Source: Mesostigma viride
Taxonomy: Eukaryota > Streptophyta > Mesostigmatophyceae > Mesostigmatales > Mesostigmataceae
Length of the DNA: 57,500 nt
NCBI GenBank assembly: GCA_009746045.1
Contig: RPFO01000022.1
Coordinates: 4,420,702 to 4,478,201 of the forward strand
Direction of reading: 5' to 3'
In this document: one piece after another, positions 28,984 through 40,619 of the stretch
Position numbering within the stretch: the first letter of the stretch is position 1
Layout of the letters: each line of letters begins with the position of its first letter
Program-made: the position numbers and the translations under genes
The notes under the pieces: generated by a model
The model's database searches: none
The model's input: only the letters and a program-made list of their open reading frames with translations
What the model was told of the DNA's origin: nothing

Positions 28984-31397
28984 CTGGCGTGGCCACCGTA
29001 GTAGAAAACCGAAAATAGTAACAAAGAAAATAATATTTGTGACAAAACTGTCAACAGAAAGTATTCTGTAGTAGACAACCACAACCAAAAACAAGAAGCA
29101 GAATATTTTTCCGTAGTAGACAACCATAATCAGTTAATTAACACGCCAGCAACCTTTCTGGAAACAGTGCACTATTCAGAGACAGTTTCCTGGCGTGTTG
29201 TGATAGGCAGCCAGGAGATGGGATGACGAAATACCGCGCATGATGGGGCAGTGACATGAGGCGGCGGAGGGTTGCCACCTGGCGTGTTGCGAGCAAACAA
29301 GGACATCGAGGTAAACGATTGCGATAAAATGTGGTAGCAAAGTAAACGACACCAGGCGGGGGCATGGTAGACACTTACATAGGAAGTTGTTTAAAAATAT
29401 CCAAACGTAAGGAGCAACGCCCTAACAAAGTAGCAGTAACAAAGACCAGGCGTCAAGTAGATGTAGTTACACAAAAAAACATTGTAATTGCGGAGAAGAA
29501 CAGCAGCAAGTTGAATAATAATAGAAATAAACCATGGGCATCACGGAGAAAAACCGCAGCAAGTTGAATGATAAAATTAATTAAAAATGGTAATTACGGA
29601 GAAAACAGCAGCAAGTTGAACAATAATAAATCATACCACTAAAATGTTTCTTACTAACAAGCCTCCACCATAATAACAATCCTCCACCAGGCGGGGGGTG
29701 CTGATGATGGACAACGACGGATTTTTGTTAATTAACACCAACTAAGTGTAGATTGAAGACACCAAGTGAGGCAAAGCTGCCACGACCACAGTGCCCATGC
29801 CCGACGGGTACCTCAGGCCTGACCGGAACTTGTTTAAAGCCCCTTTTTCCTAAGCCCACCATCAGAAGCACTATTTCAAAGCCACATTCTTCAAAGCAAC
29901 CATAAGCCAATAAGAAGGGTTGCGTCTGTTTGAGAAATCCATCATATCCACTTCCAGTAGGTGCTTGGACCTACAATCAGCAGCCGCACTGAGCTCTGCG
30001 AACTAGCTGTCATGAACATCCAAAACGTTTAGCCTTTTACTATTCTGTTCTCCGTACCCCCGTAAGACATCGAATCCACTGCAGCCCATTCCTGGTCCAC
30101 TACAACCCACACTGACCGATTACCGATTACTGATTGCCGATCACCAAGTGCCAATTATCAATTACCAATGACCAATTACCAGTTCCCAGTTCCCAGCTCC
30201 CAGCTCCCAGCTCCCAGCTCCCAGCTCCCAGCTCCCAGCTCCCAGCTCCCAGCTCCCAGCTCCCAGCTCCCAGCTCCCAGCTCCCAGCTCCCAGCTCCCA
30301 GCTCCCAGCTCCCAGCTCCCAGCTCCCAGGTACCAGGTACCAGGTACCAGGTACCAGGTACCAGTTATAAATGACCCATGACCAATGACCAATGACCAAT
30401 GACCGGTTACCAGTTACAAACAATGACCGATGACCAATGACCAATGACCAACGACCAACGACCAATGACCAATGACGACCAACGACCAACGACCAACGAC
30501 CAACGACCAACGACCAACGACCAACGACCAACGACCAACGACCAACGACCAACGACCAACGACCAACGACCAACGACCAACGACCAACGACCAACGACCA
30601 ACGACCAACGACCAACGACCAACGACCAACGACCAACGACCAACGACCAACGACCAACGACCAACGACCAACGACCAACGACCAACGACCAACGACCAAC
30701 GACCAACGACCAACGACCAACGACCAACGACCAACGACCAATGACCAATGACCTATGACCAATGGCCAATGACCAATGACCAATGACCAATGACCAATGA
30801 CCAATGACCAATGACCAATGACCAATGACCAATGACCAATGACCAATGACCAATGACCAATGACCTATGACCAATGGCCAATGACCAATGACCAGTTACA
30901 AATGACCAATGACCGATGACCAATGACCAGTTACAAATGACCAATGACCGATGACCAATGACCAATGACCAATGACCAATGACCAATGACCAGTTACAAA
31001 TGACCAATGACCAATGACCAATGACCAATGACCAATGACCAATGACCAATGACCAATGACCAATGACCAATGACCAATGACCAATGACCAATGACCAATG
31101 ACCAATGACCAATGACCAATGACCAATGACCAATGACCAATGACCAATGACCAATGACCAATGACCAATGACCAATGACCAATGACCAATGACCAATGAC
31201 CAATGACCAATGACCAACGACCAATGACCAGTGACCAGTTATCGTCTTCCGATTACCAACTACCAATGACAAATTCCTCATTACCAATCAACCCGAGGCA
31301 TGCGCTACCCGGCGCCTTGATCGAAACGTTCTGTCGCAGCTCCGCGCGCGCCCACATGCACCCACGTGCACCTTCGCGATCATCGAAGCATACGCAC
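28984..31397 (-). other. 2.4 kb intron of the F-box/LRR gene
   Basis: Donor CAG then GTGCGTATG at 31,397; acceptor GCCAG at 28,984. It contains a short hairpin with CACGCCAG ends (29,142-29,195), three degenerate units with CAGCAGCAAGTTGAA (29,495-29,640), unique AT-rich DNA and the heptamer satellite. No other gene is convincing in it. Confidence 0.65.
30155..31225. repeat. Heptamer satellite, CCANNNN
   Basis: Roughly 1.07 kb of 7-bp units all of the form CCA plus four variable bases. Homogeneous blocks succeed each other: CCAGCTC (30,195-30,328), CCAGGTA (30,329-30,361), CCAACGA (30,475-30,738) and CCAATGA (30,739-31,220), with CCAGTTA and CCGATGA variants between. The long NDQRPTT and GHWSLVI frames arise because seven is not a multiple of three and no unit produces a stop. 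Confidence 0.95.
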
Positions 31398-32285
31398 CTG
31401 CATGATGACGTCATCCATGCTGACGCTGCCGCCAGCAGGAAACGCCGTGCCCGGCAAACCCCCGCGCAACCCTTCCCCTTGACCTCCCCCGCTCGAAAAC
31501 GGAGCAAAGATATCGGCTTGGGAGGGGACATCACCGCTGGATAAGGTAACCACACACAACCCTGAGGGGATATCCAGCCGCGCACTCCCCTGAGGCCCCG
31601 CCCTTAAAGACAGAGCGGCCGACGTATCAAAGCCCCCGCTGGGAGGCCCCATACTGTAAGACCCCGCAGCAGCACCCGGCGACCCCACGACATCCAACAA
31701 CGGCCCCGCAGCACCCAACCGCCCCGTGTGCCCACTGGCATCCGCTGCACCCACCCGCCCCATACTGTGTCCAATGGCGTCCGCACGCTCCTCTGTGGGG
31801 ACGCGTCTAAAGGGGTTGGTCTCCGTACTGGTTGGGTGCCCTCCTAGGATCTCCTCGCCCCGTGCGGCCACATCACCCGCCCCTTCCCCCGTCTCCATGT
31901 CGCTTGCACAAAGGGGGTGACTGGATTGGGAAAACGTCGTGCCCCGCATCGCCACCACGCTCCCATCACCTTCCTGGGCGGCGGCCTCGTCCATGCCATC
32001 GCCAGCAGCGCACCCGGGAACCTCCGCCCTCCCTGGCCTCGCCCCTGATGCCTCTCGCCTCCCCGACGACGGAAAGTCCGCCAGCGACCCCACCGCCACG
32101 ACAGGTTGTGCGCCTACAGCTGCGGGGGGCGTTGGATTGTGAAAATGTTGACCCACTAGAACACTGGTTGTGGCAGCGGGAGAGACCTGTTGGGGCGACG
32201 TTGCGGCGCAAGTAGCAGCAGCGCTCGTCCGCAGCCGCACGCCCCCCAGGTCGAGTTCCCGCATGTTGGGGCATTTCGTCGCCAT
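31398..32285 (-). CDS. F-box/LRR gene, exon with LRR start and a low-complexity insertion
   Basis: Reads MATKCPNMRELDLGGVRLRT, the first half of an LRR, followed by about 250 residues rich in Gly, Ala, Ser and Pro, and then SMDDVIMQ, which pairs with VATHCPRL of the next exon as the second half of an LRR. Either the repeat domain carries a long disordered insertion, or much of this ORF is an unspliced intron that happens to be open. The donor at 31398 (ATGCAG then GTGCGT) is good. How it connects upstream is unresolved; an in-frame TGA lies just before the ATG, so an acceptor must be close to it. Confidence 0.6.
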
Positions 32286-32399
32286 GCAGCCACAGCAGTA
32301 GCGCCCCGCTCACCCTGGCAGGGTGGGATGAGTCTGCCGCCACGTCAGCGCTCGCGTCGCTGGGCGGGACGCCTCCGCTGTGCGACAACGACGCCTCGC

Positions 32400-32650
32400 C
32401 AGCAAGCCCGATGCCTCCCCCTAACCCTCTTGTGGGCTGGCTCAAGTCATCACTGGTCTGTAGTTCCCCGAACCCTCTTGAGGGCTGACTCGAGTCATCA
32501 CTGGTCTGTAGTTCCCCTAACCCTCTTGTGGGCTGGCTCAAGTCATCACTGGTCTGTAGTTCCCCTAACCCTCTTGTGGGCTGGCTCAAGTCATCACTGG
32601 TCTGTAGTCCCCCTAACCCTCTTGAAGGCTGGCTCAACTCATTCCCTGTC
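32400..32650 (-). repeat. 48-bp tandem repeat encoding a 16-residue unit
   Basis: Five units of 48 bp (32,420-32,650). On the minus strand they read LQTSDDLSQPTRGLGE with small variations (DDSSQPSRGFGE). The unit length is an exact multiple of three and the open frame spans all copies. This frame differs from that of the F-box segment upstream, so splicing or a frameshift would be needed to include it in the protein. Confidence 0.7.
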
Positions 32651-33062
32651 GGCATTCCCACGAGAGCTCCTTTAAGGGATGGCCCAACCCTTCGCCCGCG
32701 GCACCGCCATCTGCCATTTGTGAGGGTCGCGGCACCACTGTTGCCAGCCCATGCCCCGCCGTTGCCTCCACCGGTTGGTTCCCACATTCCAACACCACCA
32801 CACCCTCATCCTCCGCTCTCGCTTCCACCGGTTCCTTGCCGCCTTCCACCACCGCCCGCTCATCCACCGCTAGCGCCGGTGCCAGGTCGCTCGCTGTGAT
32901 CTCCTCCACTAGCGCCAGGGACTCGTCCACCGCGTCACGGAAGCCACGACACACGGCGCGCAGCAGCAGGCGGGGGAGCAGCGGGACGGGGGCCATAACC
33001 AGCACGCCGGCGCCCGTGTGGGAAACCAGCTCTTGCAGGGTGAGGCCAGTCGAACGGGGCAT
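32634..33062 (-). CDS. F-box/LRR gene, N-terminal F-box-like exon
   Basis: Starts at the ATG at 33062 (MPRSTGLTLQELVSHTGAGV). The stretch VPLLPRLLLRAVCRGFRDAV DE fits the F-box helices that bind SKP1, although the usual leading LP is modified. A Glu/Ala/Val-rich linker follows (LVEEITASDLAPALAVDE, VVEGGKEPVEARAEDEG). The frame ends at 32634, next to the 48-bp repeats, where a splice donor is presumably used. Together with the LRR exons this suggests an SCF substrate receptor of host origin. Confidence 0.55.
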   Translation of the reverse strand: MPRSTGLTLQELVSHTGAGVLVMAPVPLLPRLLLRAVCRGFRDAVDESLALVEEITASDLAPALAVDERAVVEGGKEPVEARAEDEGVVVLECGNQPVEATAGHGLATVVPRPSQMADGGAAGEGLGHPLKELSWECRQGMS

Positions 33063-33194
33063 CGCGGCTGGTCTGGATGGGATTGTTCTTGCCGAGTGAT
33101 GGCTGGTCTGGATTGGGATCACGGTGGTTGGATGATTCTCGACGGGATGAAATCTGCAAACGTGGTTAACTTCTTGATTCGACACTTCTTGCAA

Positions 33195-36100
33195 ACGTGG
33201 CTAGAAGTGTAATCAGCTCTGCGGCTCAACGCAGCACTTGTGCGATTCTAGGTGGGCGCAAGTCCTGGGCGATTCTTGGCAGGTGCACGTCTTGGATGGT
33301 CCTAGTTTGCTGGGGCCGTGGATCCTCACACATGTGCCCGGCTAAGGTCTTGGATGATGACCTCGTTGCCGTAGCTATAACTACTTCGTTGCATGTTGGA
33401 TCCTCGCACATGTGCTGGCACCCGCGCTGCGAACAGCGGCAGGTCTCGGGCGGTTCTAGCAGACGTAACCGACGCTGCGGTCGAGGGCTGGCTCTTGGAG
33501 GGCAGCGGGTGTGAAAGCCTCGGTTACTGAGGCCTTTCTTGCCAACTTGCCCGCGCTGCGACAACAAAAAAAGTCTCAAAAGGAAAGATTGCAAAGTGTA
33601 AGGGGTTTGCCCTGAGAAGTCGCAGGGTCAGAGGTGTGTCCTGGCAGGGCTTCCCCAGGGATTCCCGTCATCGTCCTCTAGCGCAGAGTGTCCCTTGCAA
33701 CAGGGCAAGTTCTTACTGAACGGGGCTGGTCCTTGCTGAAAGGGGGCTGGCTCATGCTGAAAGTTTCTTGGTCTCTGGCACGCAGTAGCTCTTGCAGCCG
33801 CCACCGCGTGCAGACTGTGTTTCAGCCCTAGCCCTGCAATCAGCAGGAAAAACGCATACACAAGCGGGGAGTGGCACGGGGCATGCAGGTGTGCCGGTTG
33901 CGGAATTAGTGCGGACTTAGTGCGGAACAGCGCACAGCAGAAAACAGGAATTTATCTTAGGTTGGTCCCTGTGGTGGTGCCAGCGTGCGGCAGGCGCGGT
34001 CACACAGGCGAGGCCATGCTGCAGAGTTTGGCGTGCGAATGATGCAGGCCAGGCAAGTAAGATAAACTTTCAAAGTCCAGTAAGGCATGTATAGGCCATG
34101 CAAGTACACTAAACTGGCTTGAAACAAACTTTGGTTCTTCTGAGCCCCCCCTTGCTTTTCGTCCATGGTGTTGTAAGGAGGGCCAACCTGCGAATCTCTG
34201 GTTTCAAAAGCCATGCCTGCGTGCGTTGCAAAGATGCAATATAGGCTAAAAGGCATCCAGAAAAAAGAAAGGCATCCATGAAAAGCAGGCGTCCAGAATA
34301 AAGAAGGCATCCAGAATAGAGAGGGCAACATATGACGACCATTGAACTTGTTCAAGCAGGCTCTCTTTCAGCAGGCTTTGTCCAAGCAGGCCAATCAATT
34401 ACAATTTATATTGTCTGCATCATGCCCCATTTGCGTCATGGGGTTGTGGGTGAACCCTGGGTATGCCCCTAAAAGCCCTCGGGCTCCGGGAGAGGCCTTT
34501 ATATTCTCCCAAAGCGGCGCCTCTGAATGAGCTCCAAGCCTATCTGTGGCCACTGGACCATGAGGCAGCCCTACTGCACCCGCTATGCTTTTGCTATGTC
34601 GAAGCTTTATTGCACCCACAGGGGATGTGGGATCGTTTCGAAGGGTCCGATTGTGCACCCTGTGGCATGCCTGTGGCATGAGGGAAGGGGGGGGGGCTCT
34701 GGCCCCTTCCCGCTGCGCACACTCAGGCATTAAAAGCACTCTGGTGCTCCGTGACTCCCCAAGGGGAGGACATGTACAACATCTACAGATTCCACCGCTG
34801 GAAAAGGAGGCAAACAAGCACGCACTTGTCTACGGGCTATGTAACTGGGCATCGGCAGGCAAATAGGTAAGTGCGCGAACATGCACACAAAGCACACAAT
34901 GCATCACAGCTGGGTAACGCTGGCAGGCATGCAGACCCTGGCCATGCGGTCGACTAGCGTGGTTAGTATAAGGTGCCGTACATGTGGCATCAAAATGCAT
35001 GTTGAATATGACTGCACAGCACAGGTTAGAGGTTTCTAGCCGCTTACAGTAACCAGATCCCATGCTATTACAGCGACCAGCTGCTTGTAGTGACAATAGG
35101 ATTGCAACCATGTCAGGTGTGGACGCGTTTGTGGCTCCTGATGAATGGACTAGCTGTGGGTCATGATCTAGCCAAAGAGCATCCCCCAAAGCCAGCCTCT
35201 CTTAAATTTTGTAAGCGGGTTTCCCTCAATGCTCACATCGCCACAACCCCCCGCGCATGCGAGATGGGTCCCGGCACCGTTATTCAACCTCTGTGCAAAA
35301 GCGCTGAAGGACTTTTCACGCACTTCCAACAGAAACTGCCATCTCTCCATTCCGCTAAGAAGTCGTTGGTGAGCCATTGAATCTTATTGATTCAAGGTGG
35401 CTGAGCGAACACGCACAGGGCTCCCTGCCTTAACAATAGCTGTCGCCTTTGTTGCAGACAATGGAGTGCGTTGCAAGTGCACCAGGGTATGAGAGTTGTT
35501 TCGGCCTGGCTACTTACGAAAGCTTTTAACGCAGGACGCCTCGAAAAAGAAATGGAATGGCGCTTTCCGGGGCCTGGAACTGAAGACAACTCCACTCCGC
35601 CGAACCTAAATTCCGCTCCCAACCCGCAGCAGCGCTTCTCGTCAGAAAACCCAGGGCGAACGCGCTCAGCAGGGCAGGGCACGCAAATGCTTGGACAAGT
35701 GTGCACATACGGCTTACGGCTACACATAGAATTTTATATACATAACGAAAGTGTGTTGTTTCACTCCGTTTGTGCCTTGCGAAGTGCCTCCACGGATGCT
35801 GTGTGAGACTCGGATGATGTGTGTCTTGTTTTAAGTGAGTCGTGTCTGCGTACGATGGACTACTGCTGGAGACGTTGTAAACGTATGTACTATGTACTGT
35901 ACTAACATATTTGCCTACTGTACTCTGTACATTGTTGACGTGCGATGGTAGAGACCTTTCTGGAAATCTTCCTCAAGGCGCCGCGCCCAAACCGGCACTT
36001 CCGGACGGTCCAGTGGACGGTAGGGCTCTGTCAGCATCTCCCGCGCATTTTCTATGCTGGCTGCTCTCTACATAATTATGCTGGCGCCCCTCCATCACGT

Positions 36101-36430
36101 GAGTGACCCACGTTGAACCGTAAACGTGACTTGATGGCTGCTGCATGTCAATATTGCAATCCACCCAGAATTTGCACGTACAATCGAGAATCGAACACCA
36201 TCGCATCCGAATAACATGACGTCTTGTCCCACCCACGACTTTCGAGCACGATCGTGTCCAGATAGCACTACGTCTTATCCCACGAAAATGCCGGTCAAGC
36301 CGATAAGTGAGCTGGAGTACAGGATGCAGCAGTCGAGTCATTGAGCCCCATGATACGCTGATTCGTTGGCGCAAGATATTCCGTGCGCGATATATCAGTC
36401 CAGACTGTTGAATCTCGCCATCACTTTCTT
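33195..36430. other. No convincing gene
   Basis: 33,200-33,480 has a few degenerate repeats (GCGATTCT, GGATCCTC-CACATGTGC) and could be upstream sequence of the F-box gene. 34,240-34,330 has AAAGAAGGCATCCA repeats. Several 60-140 codon frames exist on both strands but lack protein-like composition, splice context or paired conservation. Confidence 0.6.
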
Positions 36431-36739
36431 CCGGTGTCATGATGCATAATTGCGCGCCTGTCTTATCGGCCATGGGTGGGACTATTGACATGGAATTTGA
36501 GGTTGACCGCTGGTTACGACGTGGCTACTTGGTAGTAAGTATTTATGCTGGGCAAGAATGGAAGGCGTTTTGAAGACGCGGCCTCTTGCAGTATTTCTAC
36601 AACCGTCTGCTCGGCTCCTCTTTCGCCCTCCACTTGCAACCGCCGCCTCCTCTGGCTGTGAGGCAAGGTTACATATTCCCCTCTCGATCGTGTGTTTCTC
36701 CACAGCCATCTCTTCCTGCGGTGTTAAAACAAAAAGGCA

Positions 36740-36904
36740 ATGCCTTGTATAACCGGGGGCCGCGACGGCGGCCAGCGATCCGCGCCAAGGATTGCCTTGT
36801 GTTTTGTCTTGGTGGCCGCGTTGGCGGCCTCCTGGACGCAGGCGCAACCCAACTTCGAGGATTCACAGCTACGGGTCGAGAGCGTTTGCATCAACGGCTT
36901 ATAT
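36740..36904 (+). CDS. PQQ-type glucose/sorbosone dehydrogenase-like gene, exon 1 (signal peptide)
   Basis: An ATG at 36740 opens 55 codons. After a short basic N-terminus the segment RIALCFVLVAALAASWTQAQ is a clear signal peptide with an AQA-like cleavage region. PNFEDSQLRVESVCINGLY then starts the mature protein. The exon ends TTATAT before a strong GTAAGT donor at 36905. In this secreted beta-propeller family the N-terminus commonly reads a short beta strand, then L-x-x-P-x-G-I/M-x-F-x-P-D-G. Joining to exon 2 gives NGLY-WPTGIEFAPSSDG, an excellent fit. Confidence 0.7.
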
Positions 36905-37449
36905 GTAAGTTTGATAGTAGTATGTCATTGGCATCAGCGGCCTATGTCTAATTTTTCGTGTGGCGATCTCAACCGTGCCCAGTTTTCTGAATCCTGAGTT
37001 ACACAGCTGCTAATATGAGTGTTGACTACCGCTGCTTGAGTAACCGTTTTAGCTTCATAGGAGCTCTTCTTTGATGATACCTATGCATGAGCCTCGTGCA
37101 GCAGCCACATTCCGTTGCCCGCGTTTCCATTCATGACAGATGGCAGCTTGCCCGATTTTCCATTCATGACAGTTGGCAGCTTGCCCTAGTTTCCGTTCGA
37201 TCGAACGCTTTGTTGAGTTCCGCCCTTTCATTACATCCCTCCTACCTCATTCCTGCCTAATTAGTCCCTGGTGCCCCCTTCCCGCGTACATCCCTCGATC
37301 CCACTTTACTCCTGCAGGCCTGCTTCGGCATCTGTGGACAACCACCCTCCTAATGGCTCGCTGGAATGCCGTTTCCATAACACATTAGTGCTTGCCCGAC
37401 TTACGATGTCAATCCTTTTTCTTATTATGTGGACGACCCCCCCCCCCAG

Positions 37450-37524
37450 TGGCCCACCGGCATCGAGTTTGCGCCCTCGTCGGACGGGCGCGTGTTCATC
37501 ATCGAAAAGGATGGCAAGGTCAAG
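37450..37524 (+). CDS. PQQ-type glucose/sorbosone dehydrogenase-like gene, exon 2
   Basis: After a run of 11 C and AG, the 75-nt exon reads WPTGIEFAPSSDGRVFIIEK then DGKVK and a GTAAAG donor, phase 0 at both ends. It is the first propeller blade of glucose/sorbosone dehydrogenase-like proteins, which oxidise sugars extracellularly with PQQ; some animal relatives have other roles. Later exons were not found. The following 4.6 kb is an ankyrin-exon array on the other strand, so the gene may be truncated or have a very large intron. Confidence 0.65.
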
Positions 37525-38184
37525 GTAAAGTCCCGCCACCTGGCACATCACATCACCGTTTCTCTTGTGCCTGTCCTGCTGGCACTAGCGGCCTATAAGA
37601 AATCTTTTCCTTTCTTTTTCCCATGAGGAGCATAAAGGCTCAACGCAGGCCAGAAGCCCATTAAGATTGGTGGTGAAAAGGTTCAGGAAATGGAAACATC
37701 TCACTGCGCACCTCGGGTCCATGGATTCGGCCACTCCTTACTCATTGCCACAAGAGAAGGGGGGAGGGGCGGGGAACGTGATCTCACAGGCAGGTGTGCA
37801 AGGGCTATTGGAAAAACTATCCTCCACAACCAGGTCATACGCATGTTATCTCTCGAATTCCTCGCCCTGAGTACGGTAGGGAAAGTGAGATCAGTAGTGC
37901 ATGATCCAGATTCCAGTAGCCACGACTCCTGCCATGCACAGCCATCCACCTCATGGGCAGCAGGCATCCCATGGGGTGCACAGCTCGTCAACAGCACAAC
38001 TCCCACAGGCAGCGTGCCCAGTGCTGGGATCGCAAGAGCACCCCGTGAAGTTGGAAGCGAGCCTGACACCGTCTGTGGCAAAGCCCGCTGCACACCCTAC
38101 AACATGATTGTGTGGCACATATAGACCAAAACTGTGCGTCGAAGCACATCCGCTAGCGGCCATCAGGGTCAAGGAAAAGCTGAC

Positions 38185-38283
38185 CTTGTTCTTCGCCTCC
38201 TTGTCAGCACCACTCGCAACAAGGTGCTCCACCACATCCACGTGGCCCTCAGATGCCGCAATATGTTGCGGGGTCCAGTCATT
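38185..38283 (-). CDS. Ankyrin exon 5, one repeat
   Basis: Exactly 99 nt, phase 0, after acceptor GCTGCTGCGTGCAG and before donor GTCAGC. Reads NDWTPQHIAASEGHVDVVEH then LVASGADKEAKNK: a single 33-residue ankyrin repeat with the TPLHxAA-type and LLxxGAD-type signatures. It is the most 3' ankyrin exon I can find; downstream exons are not identified. Confidence 0.8.
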
Positions 38284-39353
38284 CTGCACGCAGCAGCCAG
38301 GCATGTCCCCGTGAGGACCAGATGGAACGTGAGAACCCACTAAGCAGGGAGATGTGTCTGCAGTGAATGAATCAGACCTACGCGCCATGCGCACACCCCA
38401 TGGACCTCATGGCCCCTGATCATGGCCACAGCCTAACTCATGAGCCTGCCAGCGGCCCCACGGTTGTGCCTGCCCTTCCACCACTTCGCTGGCGAACTTA
38501 AGTACCGCCAATCACAACGTCCAAGTAGCTTCCACCCTAGCAAACATCGCTGCAGAAAACAAGGGCATCAGTACAACCACGGAGAACGGGGCTTTACTGA
38601 TGTAGCTGGGGATGAGCCGTGTGATCCTTGTGAGAGAGTCATGCCATGAGGAACATCAGCAGAGATTCCAGGCAGTTGCTGCGGCCAGCATGGCATTGAC
38701 CCGCTAGATGCACTGCATATGCCTCCCAGCAAACAAATGGCCCTCAGGACAGCCAGGCGATCAGGATGGGGAAGGCCCGAAAACGCGGGCCAGACACCTG
38801 TTCAGATCACCTTTAGAAGGCCTGGTAGTGAAAAGGTTCAGCAAATGGAGGCACCTGGCCGCATGTAACTCGGGTCCATGGATTCGGCCGCTCCTCACCT
38901 GTTGCCACAAGAGAAGGGGGGAGGGGGGAAGGGCGGGGAACATGATCTCACAGGCCGGTGTGCAATTAAGTCGTATATGAATAACTATATGGCACAACCA
39001 GGTCATACGCATGTTACCTCTCGGATTCCTGGCCCTGAGTACGGTAGTGAACGTGAGATAGGTAGTCCATGATCCAGATTCCAGTAGCCACGATTCCTGC
39101 CCGGCAGAGCCATCCACCTCATGGGCAGCAGGCATGCCATGGGGTGCACAGCTCGTCAACATCACGACTTCCCACTGGCAGGGAGCCCCGTGCTGGGAAC
39201 GTAACAGCGCCCCGTGAAGTTGGAAGCAAGGCTGACACCGTCTGTGGCAAAGCCTGCTGCACACCCTACAACATGATTGTGTTGCACATATAGACCAAAA
39301 CTGTGCGTGGAAGCACATGCACTTGCGGCCATCAGGGTCAAGGAAAAGCTGAC

Positions 39354-39452
39354 CTTGTTCTTCGCCTCCTTGTCAGCACCGCTCGCAACCAGGTGCTTCA
39401 CGACCTCCAGGTGGCCATTCTGTGCCGCCATGTACAGCGGGGTCCAGTCATT
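39354..39452 (-). CDS. Ankyrin exon 4, one repeat
   Basis: 99 nt, phase 0, same splice-site context. Reads NDWTPLYMAAQNGHLEVVKH then LVASGADKEAKNK. It is closest to exons 3 and 5; variable residues are concentrated in the first helix and turn, where ankyrin repeats contact ligands. Confidence 0.82.
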
Positions 39453-40520
39453 CTGCACGCAGTGGCCAGGCATGTCCCCGTGAGGACCAGATGGAACGTG
39501 AGAACCCACTAAGCAGGGAGATGTGTCTGCAGTGAATGAATCAGACCTACGCGTCATGTGCACACCCATGGACCTCACGGCCCCTGATCATGGCCACAAC
39601 CTAATTCATGAGCCTGTTAGTGGCCCCACGGATGTGCCTGCCCTTCCACCGCTTTGCAGGCTAACTAAAGTACCGCAAATCACAACATCCAAGTAGCCTG
39701 CACCCTAACTAACATAAGTGCAGAAAACAAGGGCATCAGTAGAACCGCGAAGAGCGGGGCTTTACTGATGTGGCTGGGGATGAGCCGTGTGATCCTTGTG
39801 AGAGAGTCATGCCATGAGGAACATCAGCAGAGATTCCAGGCAGTTGCTGCGGCCAGCATGGCACGGACAGGCTAAACGCACTGCATACGCCTCCCAGCAA
39901 TCAAATGGCCCTCAGGACAGCCAGGCGATCAGGATGGGGAAGGCCCAAAAACGCGGGCCAGACACTTGTTGAGATCACCTTTAGAAGGCCTGGTAGTGAA
40001 AAGGTTCAGCAAATGGAGGCACCTGGCCGCATGCAACTCAGGTCAATGGATTCTGCCGTTCCTCACCCGTTGCCACAAGAGCAGGGGGGAGGGGGGAAGG
40101 GCAGGGAAAATCATCTCACAGGCCGGTGTGCAATTAAGTCGTATTTGAAAAACTATCCGCCACAACCAGGTCATACGCATGTTATCTCTCGGATTCCTGG
40201 CCCTGAGTACGGTAGTGAAAGTGAGATCAGTAGTGCATGATCCAGATTCCAGTAGCCAGGATCCTGCCTGGCAGAGCCATCCACCTCATGGGCACCAGGT
40301 ATCCCATGGGGTGCACAGCTCGTCAACATCACAACTTCCCACTGGCAGGGAGCCCCATGCTGGGAACGTTACAGCACCCCGTGAAGTTGGAAGCGAGCCT
40401 AACACCGTCTGTCGCAAAGCCCGCTGCACACCCTACAACATGATTGCGCTGCTCATATATACCAAAACTGTGCGTGGAAGCACATCCGCTAGCGGCCATC
40501 AGGGTCAAGGAAAAGCTGAC

Positions 40521-40619
40521 CTTGGTCTTCGCCTCCTTGTCAGCACCGCTCGCGACCAGGTGCTCCACGACCTCCAGGTTGCCCTTCTCTGACGTACTGT
40601 GCAGCGGGGTCCAGTCATT
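40521..40619 (-). CDS. Ankyrin exon 3, one repeat
   Basis: 99 nt, phase 0. Reads NDWTPLHSTSEKGNLEVVEH then LVASGADKEAKTK. LHSTSEKGN departs from the LHxAAxxGH consensus, so this repeat may be decaying or specialised. Confidence 0.8.

Noticed and set aside
30407-31217. Frames of NDQRPTT or GHWSLVI repeats
   Set aside because: Products of the 7-bp satellite; all three frames are open on both strands and composition is purely periodic.
32400-32650. Possible CRISPR-like array
   Set aside because: The 48-bp units are contiguous tandem copies with no variable spacers, and the context is a eukaryotic coding gene.
34395-34817. 140-codon minus-strand frame and overlapping plus-strand frames
   Set aside because: Several frames overlap on both strands with equal length and no protein-like signature.
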